Origin: Ephemerocybe angulata | Lineage: Eukaryota; Basidiomycota; Agaricomycetes; Agaricales; Psathyrellaceae | DNA: 64,000 nt | Direction of reading: 5' to 3' | NCBI GenBank assembly: GCA_013368325.1 | Contig: JAACJK010000164.1 | Span: 1,178,001-1,242,000, forward strand | Part shown: positions 11,111-21,584 of the stretch, in pieces | Layout: each line of letters starts with the position of its first letter | Position numbering within the stretch: the stretch's first letter is position 1 | The notes under the pieces: generated by a model | What the model was told of the DNA's origin: nothing | Database searches by the model: none | The model's input: only the letters and a program-made list of their open reading frames with translations | Translations under genes and position numbers: made by a program

Positions 11111-13440
11111 TTTACAAACCATACCCTGATTACCCATTCTGAGTGCTTCCATAATCCTGTTGAAAGTATTTAGTTCTCTAAACTGTCATGTCTACAATGC
11201 CCTTACAAGACCTTCCCAATGACTGAAAGAGCTCTACCCATTTTTTCCGCAATGTTTCTATTAGTGTTACATGAATTTGTGATAATTGCTTTTAACAGCA
11301 CCCTGCCGTCAACTTGTGATAAACTGAGGAGGCAAAGTTGGCTGGCCAAAATTGCTCCTTCCTGATACAGTTAGAGGGAGCCCATGTCCCATTTCTGAGG
11401 TGATATCTTGAAGGTTTGACAATCAGATTGGATAATATATATGAAACGAATATGGTGGCAACAAGAGAGTTAGATTAAAGAACACATCCTCATGTCTGCA
11501 ACTGCATTAAAGGAGAACCACAGGCCGGATGCCATGTTTTTGCATCCACATCCTGTCAAAGCATGCAAAGTCATTATAGGTACAGGGTTGCTCTATATTG
11601 CCCAAATCGATCTGATGTGACACATTATCATCACCATAATGTCCACATAAAGAGTTGTCCAGATGTATCGTGAAGTATGTTCTCCTTGTGGACATTATGG
11701 TGATGATAATGTGTCACATCAAATACCCAACCATGAACTAGTCGACGTATTGAGGCAAAATCAGCTGGCCAAAAATATCAGTCACAAACTTTGAGAATGC
11801 ATAGCAAGTTTTTCTGTCAAGTCAGGTTATTCAAGGTTATTCAGGACTGTCAATCCTCATGTGCAGGATGATTTAGAACTCTGCCACTGCATGTGATTGT
11901 TTCATGGCTGAGTGCCTAATTGATTGCTTCTTCTTGAACCATGGATAAATATCAAACCTGGCAACACCCTGACTCTTCATACAGGTCTTTTCTTTCTTTC
12001 TACACATGCATTCCTGCTAAAGCGGGGAGATTGGTGGATGCCTTAACATCCGAGAGTCTATTCTATGTAAGTTTCTGACTAAAGGTCTGAGATAATGTGA
12101 AGTTCACAATAGCAGACCTAAGCACAGAAGTTTGCCAAAACACTGGATAACTTTGAAAGGTATGCCTACTATGCGGAGGCCTGGGAAACTCTCCACCCCA
12201 AAGACCTACTGGTGGATGGGGACAACGATGTAATGCCATCAAATGCTGGCCCTCCTTTGCTGGTATCGACTCAGTGGTTCTCCGACAAGGTGGCAGATGG
12301 GATTGTGATGTACAACACTGCTATCAGGCTCTTTGATGCTCTTTGCAATATATCCGACATTGTAATGCCAAAAGGGCTTATGTTGCTACATGCGAGAAGA
12401 CCAGGTTGGGTTGTCTTGTCACCAGTAAGCCACTTAGCTGTCATAAAAAGTATGAGCTGATACATTGCCAGGAACTTGAGGGCGTAGATGCTCTCAAAGA
12501 CCAACTTCTGCACATGGCTGCTGTGTTGGGAGACCCAAACACATGTTTGGCCTTAGCAGCAGGTAGTGACCCACCAGTGGCTATCGCGGACCAGATTGTT
12601 GCCACAAAAACCCAAACAGAGATGTTGACAATTATGCATAACATTGCGTGTATCGCCTTTGCCATCTCGACAATGCTCAAAATAATCGACTTCTGTTTCA
12701 GGCGAGGGTATACTGATATCGGTTAGGGATACACAGAGATTCCCAACAACCTGAAGGACTTGGATCTCGTAGATGTTACAAGCCCAATGTGTGACAATCT
12801 GCATACCATCATGGCATACCTGGATAAATTATGTTGCACTCTTCATCTTGCTGTAGCTTACTCACCCCACATTGCATTCTTGTGCAAGGACCTCTGTTCA
12901 ATGCATGTCTCAAGTGAAGTACTCATCCTTGTAAGGTCAGTCTTTGCGTGTATCACATTTGGAGTGCTAAAAGTCAGGTCATAGAATGCAAAACACTTGG
13001 GCAACACTCCTCCTGAGCAAATATATAGTCTTCAATGAGAAGTTTGGCAGATGCTGGTCAAAGTAGCTTTCAGCAAACAGACAGCACATGATGGGGTTTG
13101 GACTCTCCTAATGGGCTGGTGCACGTCAGGTGCAGTGGACGCCCTGACTTCTGCTGAAAGTACCTATTTCTCTTGAGGTACACACTTGGGCATGCAAGAT
13201 TGGTACACAGTGTTCACACTAATTTGTACTTAGGAGGCCAGGCAATTGAGTACAAATCTTCCCTGGACCTTTTCTTTGAATCAGTCCTAAAAGGGCCCCT
13301 TCCACCAGATTGGCCATTACCCAAGGCAGCTTATGCCTATAACTATCCATCTTTCGACAATAGTGCCCATCTCTTATAGAGATATTCCTCCTATATCATT
13401 AGGCAATAAACCTGAAGGAGTGTCTCCTTCTGTACTCCTT
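11110..13440. other. gene desert with unidentified coding relics
   Basis: Open stretches on the plus strand at 12212-12726 and 12760-12984 have protein-like composition (for example a LGDPNTCLALAAGSDPPVAI stretch near 12515-12575) but I recognise no family and see no convincing intron-exon structure. Minus-strand frames over the same place are no better. The rest, 13000-13440, shows nothing beyond short unidentified frames. Confidence 0.35.
11613..11721. repeat. perfect 35-bp inverted repeat (hairpin)
   Basis: Positions 11613-11647 and 11687-11721 are exact reverse complements, separated by a 39-nt loop. In a region where everything else is decayed, a perfect 35-bp palindrome suggests recent origin or gene-conversion-like repair. 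No matching ends of a larger element were found. Confidence 0.9.
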
Positions 13441-13445
13441 CCATT

Positions 13446-15568
13446 CTAGTCAATTGTGGTGCAATAACCTGAACAAGGCTCTGGCATCTGTTCCAAAAGG
13501 CGATGGGCAGCAAGCCATACGCACATGGATGGAAACTTTTCTTCGAGCCGTACTGCATCCTTTATCTTATTTGGTGGTCGAGTTAGTGCTTTCCACAGTT
13601 CGATCGGGATACCATCCATCCCCGGGGCCTTCTCATTTTTTCCATCAAGGATCGACCTCCTGACCTCTCTTGCAGTGAACGTGGAGTCCAGTTCACGGAT
13701 CTCTTCATCGTTCAGGCATTCATCCAGGGAATCTATCGCTTCCTCAAAAGCTTGTTTCCTCGTTTCTTCTGGCACTTCAAAGCACGCTCCCTGTTTCTGG
13801 AGATTCTCGTGGTATTCTCTCGCTATACTGGTCATTTTTCTAGAGTCGTACTTCAGCTGACCTTCCTGTCCCTGGTTTATTCTCTTGAGAGCGCTTATCA
13901 GGTCCCTCGGGGATTTATCTTTGTTGGCATTTATTCAGGTCTTACCCATAATTTCGCTTTCTAGGGTGTATTTTAGGTGTACCTTTTCCCGGTTAGTCTG
14001 GTGCAGTCGTGCTTCCATCTGTCGGAGCTCCTCTTTGATGAAGGCTGCTGACTCCATCCTCTCGTCCTCGTCTATATCCGTTTGGTTCAGTATCCTACTC
14101 AGGTCATTCCCTCTCTTCCACAGAGTCTTTTTTACCTCTGGTGCCTTCTGAATAATAAAGGTTTCGGCTAGGGCTCCGACTTCGCGCTTGAAAGCATGTA
14201 GTGTTCATTGGGGATTGTGTTTGCTCGTCCTTCTGTCTTCTGTATATGCTTGTATCTCTTCGATGGCCGTCTAAGTGCAGCACTACCCATTTGCTTAGGA
14301 ACTCATCGTCTTCTGCAACCCATACTGGGATTGCCTATCTTCCTTTGCTGATTTGTGGGACTCCTGGATCATAGTACTTCATCTTGACCAGGTCATGATC
14401 CGACACCACGCCTTGTCCACTGTGGATTTCCCAGTCGCAAGTGTTCGGGTATAGCTCATTTTGCACATATATGCGGTCGATTCTTGATTGCACGGTGGAG
14501 TTCGATTGCAGGTATGAGTACGCTTTTTGGTCTCCTGATTCTTTCCTCCATCCATCGACCATGCTAAGCCAGGTCTTTAGGTTCCTTAATTCTTGTACAA
14601 CATGTTCCTTGTCAGTCCTGGCCGGGAGCCTGTCGATGGCTTCTTCGACTATGTTAAAATCACCCAGCATGAAATCAGGCTTTGGGAGGTTCTACAAATT
14701 TTTATTTTCGTTGAGTACATTTGGTGCGTATATTGCAAGGAAGGTGTGCTTATTACCCTTACCGTTCTTCCATGGGATCTGGACAAGGAGTGCCCTTCCT
14801 GGGACAAGTTCCCAGCTCTCAGCTTCTCGCCATGCAGTGAACTCTTTGTTCAAGATAATTGTTCGCCCTCCCGTCGAGCATCGAGTTGATTATGTGCAAC
14901 CTCTGATTGAAGCGCTTATTTAGCTCTTTTGTTGTCTCGGTCGTTAGATGTGTTTCTTGTATTGCCATGATGCCGAGTTTGTGCTCCTTCATGACTTGAT
15001 TCAGGTGGTTCCATTTTCCAATCATCTGAGTGGATCCTCCTCCACGTATATTTAAGCTGTGTATCGAGATGTTTGCCCTCATGTTCTTTTTACCAGTCGG
15101 CAGATCATGCGGGTTTGCATGAGGTGTGGTGCTTGGGTTGTGTACATTCGGATATATCTGAGGCCCCTCGTCCTCCTCTTCTTCGCTGTCTGATTCATCG
15201 CTACTTTCTTCGTCTGCATCTCCAGTATCATTTCCGTTTCTATTCCTATTCCCGTTTCGGGATAAGTTCCTCTGATTACCTGGTGGTGGGCGCCTAGGGG
15301 ATGTAAGTCTGAAGGGCCGTGCTGCCCATGAACCAATTCCACTATGAGTAACAGGGGTGTCGCACGGGGGCGACATCCGTCGAGGGTGTCTGTCTCCGTG
15401 ATCCCTAAAAGCGTCGTCAGGGGTGGAGCTGACAGACGAGCTCTGGCCTCCTCGGCTTTCGGGGAGGCTCGATCCAAACCAGCTAGTTATGCTCCATTGT
15501 GTTAAGTTTCTCGTAGTTGTATTAGTTGCCGGGGTGTGGTGTAAAGGGGTTGTTTGGGGCGCTACCAA
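13446..15568 (-). pseudogene. LINE B ORF2: endonuclease plus start of RT
   Basis: The N-terminus (from 15568) is a low-complexity, acidic region ending in a SSDESDSEEEEDE tract, then the apurinic-type endonuclease begins with SLNIRGGG and IQETHL. A frameshift near 14,830-14,880 leads to the second half, with MLGDFNIVEEAIDRLPAR, SRIDRIYV and VVSDHDLV, the conserved GDFN, R-I-D-R-I and SDH motifs. After a third frame change the RT entry region appears (EKAPGMDGIPIELWKAL, about 13,550-13,600) and then similarity stops. The endonuclease would nick the target for target-primed reverse transcription; without the RT core it is dead. Confidence 0.7.
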
Positions 15569-16270
15569 CGCCGACCAGACCCAGAGCTCGTTTTACTCCA
15601 AGCTACCACGGGAGTTGAGGTGTGTGAGCACTTTCCTGACCCCTGGAGGAGCAGTATATTTGGGCACTTGCCTCAGGTTTTGGCTTTCAAAAGCCTTTGC
15701 ATTCTTTATTAGGTTTATCGTTTATCGTGCTCGTTTCTACTTACTCTCTCAGGAGTACCCGTGTGTTAGATATCATGCTGGTATCGGGTTATGGGGTCTC
15801 TCGCATCGCAGCTGTAAGTGCGTGGTTGATAACGAGCATGAGGGTGTATATTAAAAGGAGTGTCGTGTGAAAAGAGAGACCGCATACAGGTACAGGCAGG
15901 TACTATGGGAAACAAACAGTGGTCGTGGCGTTGAAAGCTAGGTTAGAGAATGTTTATAATCGTAACATATTCGTGAGGGCAAAGGTAAGTGTGTCAATGC
16001 AGAGTCCGTTGAGGAAGACAAAGTGTAGAAGCGTAACATGAGGATGGTGTCGGGCTTTACCAGGAGTTGGCGTAGCCTTGATCACCTGGGGCCCCACCCT
16101 TGGCCACTGCCGTAGTTTCCCCTTCCTCCTCTGAAGGAGCCTCGTCCTCGTCCTCCTCTGCCCCAGCCTCTTCCCCTGTTGACCGTGTTCCATCTGCCAT
16201 GTCCGTCGTACATCGATGAGGAGGGTTGGTTGTGGGCTTGGGCGGTGTGGGCAGTCGCCTGTCTGGCGTA

Positions 16271-16512
16271 GATGTCGAGGAAGGTCTGGGCAGTTTCGTC
16301 GTCTGGGTTGGTAGCGTTGGTGGCGTTGACCATTGAGGCCTTCGGCTAAGCTGCTTCGGTGAGTGTGAGGCCGGTCATGTTGAGACACTTGGATGTCGAG
16401 GAAGGTCTGGGCAGTTTCGTCGTCTGGGTTGGTAGCGTTGGTGGCGTTGACCATTGAGGCCTTCGGCTAAGCTGCTTCGGTGAGTGTGAGGCCGGTCATG
16501 TTGAGACACTTG
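16271..16512. repeat. perfect 121-bp tandem duplication
   Basis: 16271-16391 and 16392-16512 appear identical base for base. As 121 is not a multiple of three, the second copy shifts the ORF1 frame; both frames therefore show the same MVNATNATNPDDETAQ peptide start. Identity implies the duplication is recent relative to the other decay in this element. Confidence 0.9.
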
Positions 16513-18822
16513 TTGTTGAAACCGGGAACCTTGGTGAAGGGGCAGAGCCTGTGTGGGTGATCAATGCTCTTGCAAGCGTTGCAAAGGAACTTTATGTCGG
16601 AGAAGTTCGCAATGAAGTTCTTGCCAACGAAGTCGAGGCCTCGGTAGAACTTGATAAACTCTTCGGCATGCGCTTGGGGGTCGTAGGTAGGTGAGTTGAT
16701 GTAGACTCTGTAGAAAGGGCGGGGGCCTCCTGAGATGGTGTGCATGATCATGGAGACCCGGATCAAGTTCAAGACCCAATCCAGCCTTTCGTCTTCTGGT
16801 ACTTCGGTGGGGATGGCGTCATGATGGGTGTCTATCTTCTTCTGAAGCAGCTCCGCGACCTCCTCGAGCGCCTCCCTGATGATGAGCTCGATGGTCTCAG
16901 TCAGATCCTTCTCCGTGTCTGGGGGGATTTCACCAAAAGAGCCGATGTAGGGGGCGTTCCTCAGAGCAAAGGGTAGTGTGAGCAACCAGCAAGTGGGGGT
17001 GTCGACAGCGACCCTGGCAACAGTAGTTGGCTTGGGCTTGGGTGACGTTGTAGACGAGAGTTCCCTGGGGGTGCTTGGGGCCATTGACTGGGTCAGGGGC
17101 GACGTTGGGGTTGGGGAGCATGTGGAGGAACTTTGGTTGTGCTCCCGCCATAATGTTCTTGTAGATCGCCGCCATGTGGGTGTCACGGTTGAAGAGGTCG
17201 GCGTTCAGTCTATCGTGCACGATGATGGACCAGAACTTCAGGCCAGTAATCTTCTTTGCCAGGGTGATGGACGAGGGGTTGACTCTTTCGAAGATGTGGT
17301 GAGCGTCGAGCTGAGGGCGTACGTATCCTTCCTCAGGAATCAGCGACGGGTAGTAGGGGCCCGGGGTCGGCGTGAAGTTGATGACGTTCTCGTCCAGGTT
17401 GGGATGTTCTTCCTTTGGTTCCTGGACTGGTGCTGGGTTATTTTGCACTGTGGGGTTAGGAGGGGGTGCATTCATCATGGCCGGCGCCGGCTGGGGAAGT
17501 GGAGCTGGAGCTGGGTTCACATGAACCTGGGTAGTCACGATGGGTATGGGCGGGGCTGAGGTATGCGTGTTCTGTGGGGGCACCATTGGGATGGGCGTCG
17601 AGGCCAGGGCAGGTGGGTGGGTGATTGGTACCTGAGCATTGCCTCCGAGTTTGGAGGAGGCCGATGCGGTGCCGGAGGCGAGGTGGGGGGGAGGGGCACG
17701 GCCGAACTGCACCTCTGGGTAGTAACCGTTGGAGGCCTGTTCCCTCAGGCGGGTGATCCCATCAGCGAGAGCCCTGACATTGGGGTCCTTGAGCTCAGGG
17801 TTGTCAACTTGCATGTTGTCGGGCCCTAGGTTCAGCTTCTCTACTGCCAGACCTGCGTGTATTAAGTCAGACCATCGTTGTCTATCATATGTGAGGGGCG
17901 ATCTGGACTAACCAAGGTTTCCGATCTGCGTATGGACGCTGGGTGCTCGATCCCTACCGACGTTGTCGATTTGCATCTCGTCGGGGTTTGGGGAGGTGGC
18001 ACGGCCTTTCCCTTTGTTCTTGCTTGAGGGGGGCTCAGCCTGGTGGGCGACTTGGTTCCTGTTGCCTCCGTTGTTGATCATAACGTGAGGAGTCCCGGCG
18101 GTGGCACCGAGAGAGGTAGTAGTATTCTCGCTCACGTTAGACTGGGGCGTGGCTTGGCTATGAAAGATGGTGGGGTCAGGACGTGTTATGTGTGTGAGGG
18201 AGGGGAGGCTTACCTAGCAACCTCTCCTCCAACATCTCCTCCGGTCACCGGGGGGAAGTTCTTCTTGGTCGGCGAGGGGTAGTGGGCCGGGTCCTCTACA
18301 CCATCGTTCTTCCTCTTGGGGATCCTTCCGACCAACTTGAAAGGGTTCTTGTCAGCTTGAGGGGCCGTTGCGATCGACTGACGTGCTTTGTCGATCGCGG
18401 CCTGCACCTCCTCGGTGGTTGGAGGAGGGGGAGCGGGAGCGACAGTTGCAGCCGTCCCACTGGTGCTGGTCGAGGTAGCATAGAAGTCAGTGATGGAGGT
18501 CTGGGCGTTGGACACCTTCCCTTTGTGTGCAGGGTGGTGTGCCCAGTGACTGGGGCTGGGATGGAGGATGGGCTTTGAGTACTTCCTCCTGCGTTTTGGG
18601 CGCGAGTGGGTCTGGGGGCGACGGCTGGCATTGCCCTGCGAGCAGGGGTAGGGGTAACTGGTATATCGGGGGCTGAGGTGTTTTGGACGACGACGAAACC
18701 TTTGTTGTTTGTGGGTCCAGGGGGACCGCTTCTAGCGGTGGCGAGGTACGATGGAGGGTTGGGAGGTGGAGCGTCCTTGGGGTCTTGGACGTCCAGGGCA
18801 CTGAAGGAGTTGTTGTTCGACA
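16271..18822 (-). pseudogene. LINE B ORF1: gag-like protein, frame-broken
   Basis: Likely start at 18822 (MSNNNSFSALDVQDPKD). The protein is Pro/Thr/Ser-rich at first, then passes through several frames (18210-18515, 17908-18135, 16467-17814). The best conserved part is 16.47-17.81 kb, ending in a zinc knuckle C-x2-C-x4-H-x4-C (CNACKSIDHPHRLC) near 16,540-16,590. The Gly/Arg-rich tail at 16,082-16,200 is then in a different frame because of a 121-bp tandem duplication. The product would bind element RNA. Confidence 0.6.
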
Positions 18823-19499
18823 TTAGGGTAAGTTGCATCTGCAGAAAGTTTCTGTGAGCGAAGAAGTTTGGGGGGGTGGGAGAGAGGAAAGAATAGTGCA
18901 CGGTTAATATAATCTGCTCTCGGATCTGTGGCGAAGACGCCGGCTGATGTCGGACGAGCGACGAGCAGAGAGCAGAGAGCAGAGGAGCAGAGGTCGGACG
19001 AGCGACGAGCAGCGATGCAGATACAAGAGCTGTATAGTCAAAGGTAAATAAGATACAGGAAATAGGAGCGAAGCGACTATGTACCTGTATAGTCAAAGAG
19101 ATCAAGTGGGGAATAATGAACGAGTAGCTACGAGTATATATGTGTCCAGATGATCTCAAACAAAAATAGAACAATAGAATGATCCAAAGAACAATAGAGT
19201 CCATATGAGTCGATATGACTAAAAGGCAGCGCGCGGGCAGTGCGCCTGAAAACAAAGATGTGAACAAGGTGTGAACATGCTGTGCACGAGAATAAGAAGC
19301 ACAGACGTGCTGTGCATGAAGTGAGGAGAAGGCTCAGAAGAGCGAAGGCAGGGTGAAGGTGTGCAAGGGTGTGCAAAGGTGTGCAAGAGTGTGTGCAAAG
19401 GTGTGTAAGAGTGTGCAGGAATGTGCACGAATGAATAGTAAAGGAAGAAATGAAAGGAAAAGAAGAGAAAATAAGTAGGCTGACCGGTGTTCATGACAG

Positions 19500-21580
19500 G
19501 ATCCTAGCGTGACACATATGCAACATGTCTTTTCCTTTGTCTCTAGCTCCCATCACTGTCTCTTTGCCTCCGATCAGTCTTGTGGTCATGGTCGTGGCCT
19601 AAGGTGAGGGCCTCGTAGTTAACGCAAGGCTGGAGTAGGGGATGTCTTTCTGTGGCAGCTCGTCTTTCATTGGGAGACTGTTCGTCGAGCTAGCCTCCAT
19701 CGTAGTATGCGATCGCGCTCAAAATTGGGTTGGGGGGCGGATGGTGGTGTCCTCGGGGCATGCTCGCGGTTCTCAGACGCAGATGCGCCCTCAATGAGCA
19801 TATTCGCCCCATCCTTGTCCTGCCCCTAGCATGGGAAACCACCAGATGATGGTGGTGCAAGATCAAGGAGCCCCCCAAGGAGCAGAAGAACTTCATGCAT
19901 GGAAATTGACAGGTGCACATTGAATGCCATATGAAGGAGATTATCAAGATCAAGCCAGAGCACTGAGCAAGGATAAAAGCAGGAACTGCACCATATATAA
20001 GACCTCATCACAGTGCTGACCCTGATATGAACAAGCCTAATGGTATGGAATAATGGATCCCTAGCTTATCATGTCTGACTAGGGTACTACATTGTTCCAA
20101 CATTGTTCCAGTACTCAAGTTATCGTAGTAATTCTAGAATCTCAGTTGTAGTCATACCTTTAATGTCAGTTTCAATAGTATCTGCCCTCCTCTTCAATCC
20201 AATCGTAGAATACAAATAGAGAGAAATATATAGGGGTGTAGAATCTGTAGGCTATATGCTGACACAAAAAAATTTGGAGCCACAATTTATGTATGCGGGA
20301 ATGTGAACTCTCTCACACATTGATACACCTGATAATGAAACTAGCAATCTTTGTGCACCAGTGCATGTAAACCCTATGCACTGGATACTCAAGTGACTTA
20401 TCCAGAGGAGAGCTCTCACTCTCTTTACCAGGCGAAGGGACTTGTAGAGAAAAACATGATATTCTATTATCAAACTAGACTATAAAGGCAGGATGAGTAA
20501 AGTAACAAACATGTAGTATCGAATGAGGCTCGTGTGAGTACCGAAACCTTTGCTTGAGTACCCACACCTCCTCCCCCAGTCCAACACAGATCATGGGGCC
20601 CCCTACCTCCTATCTGCCCTCATATACTGTACCAAGGCCTCACCCCACTCCATGATTACTATGTTATCCCAATTCCCAGCTGAGATTATCAAGCCATCAA
20701 TAGATCAATCATGCCACACACCGGCAATATCATGCACCTCCAAGCACCTCCCTATCTCTCCTCTGTGCTTCTATCACCCCATGTCTGACTCGATTATTTA
20801 TCTGATTCTCTTTTTGACTCATTTTCCTTCGCTTTCTATGTGATGTTATTTCTGTATAAGTATCCGACATGTTTGTACTTAGAGAACCAGTTAATTGTAC
20901 CCCGTGTTTTTGTGATCTTTTGTTGAGTGACTTCTTTCACCTCCTGGAACCATCCAGCTCTTGCATTTACTTGCAACGAGCCCATCTGTCACCTTTACTG
21001 GTGATCGTCTCATCTTCTCAGCTTCTCTCTCTCAACTCGTCCCTGCGGTGCCTCTGAACACGTCTTTGATGAGTACCTACCCCTTTGAGAAAACCCCAAG
21101 CTCAATATTGTACAGTTGATGAGCACCCCATCAAGCATCAGACTTCTGAGAGCACCCATTGAACCCATCTCATCATGAGTGAGTATTGAATAGATTCATT
21201 TTGAGAACCTGTGAGACCCAAGACGACACTGGCACTCATTGATTGAGTGTTTGTATATTGGTATTTGTGTATGTGCAGTTTTCTGCGCACACAGACACTT
21301 TCTCAACAATGTGCCAGGCTTTTTGCTGATGCAAGTGTTATTCATGGTCAAATAGTTGCCTCTTGATGAGCTTGAAAAGTGAACAGACATATAATAGCAC
21401 CTCACGACATGTTTAATCCATACTTCATTAAACAGGCACTCATTCCAACTGGTTCAGATAGCAATAAGCCCACACTTTCTCACCTCATCTTTGGTGAGGA
21501 AGAGTGGTGTAAAAGATCTAGATATACTCCACAAGAACACACCAACCACTGACAATGTATCTCAAGAAAAAAGGTCAGTC
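19500..21580. other. gene desert, unidentified
   Basis: About 2 kb with no recognisable gene. A plus-strand stretch near 19,790-20,040 has coding-like composition broken by stops. The remainder is AT-rich with scattered short frames that I do not believe. Confidence 0.35.
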
Positions 21581-21584
21581 ACAT

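Larger units (their letters stand above)
9084..11781 (+). repeat. dispersed ~45-bp motif, three copies
   Basis: A motif centred on TGAGGCAAAGTTGGCTGGC occurs at 9084-9130, 11321-11354 and 11737-11781, always on the plus strand and followed by an A-rich stretch. The first and third also share ACTAGTC upstream. The third starts 16 bp after the perfect hairpin at 11613-11721. They may be remnants of one repeat family. Confidence 0.55.
13446..19500 (-). mobile_element. LINE B: degenerate non-LTR element truncated within RT
   Basis: Minus-strand non-LTR element with a gag-like ORF1 (about 16.3-18.8 kb) and an ORF2 made of an endonuclease and only the first part of the RT (about 13.45-15.57 kb). 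The spacer at 15,600-15,950 holds no gene. Upstream of ORF1, 18,823-19,500 looks like a 5' UTR with imperfect tandem GAGCAGA/GACGAGC units (18,950-19,015) and GTGTGCAA units (19,358-19,425). The RT catalytic core, any RNase H and the 3' end are missing, which is opposite to the usual 5' truncation of LINEs and points to a deletion or rearrangement at about 13.45-13.5 kb. Confidence 0.7.

Noticed and set aside
20550..21060. Plus-strand frames of 97 and 62 residues
   Set aside because: No recognisable motif, no splice structure, and composition close to random AT-rich sequence.
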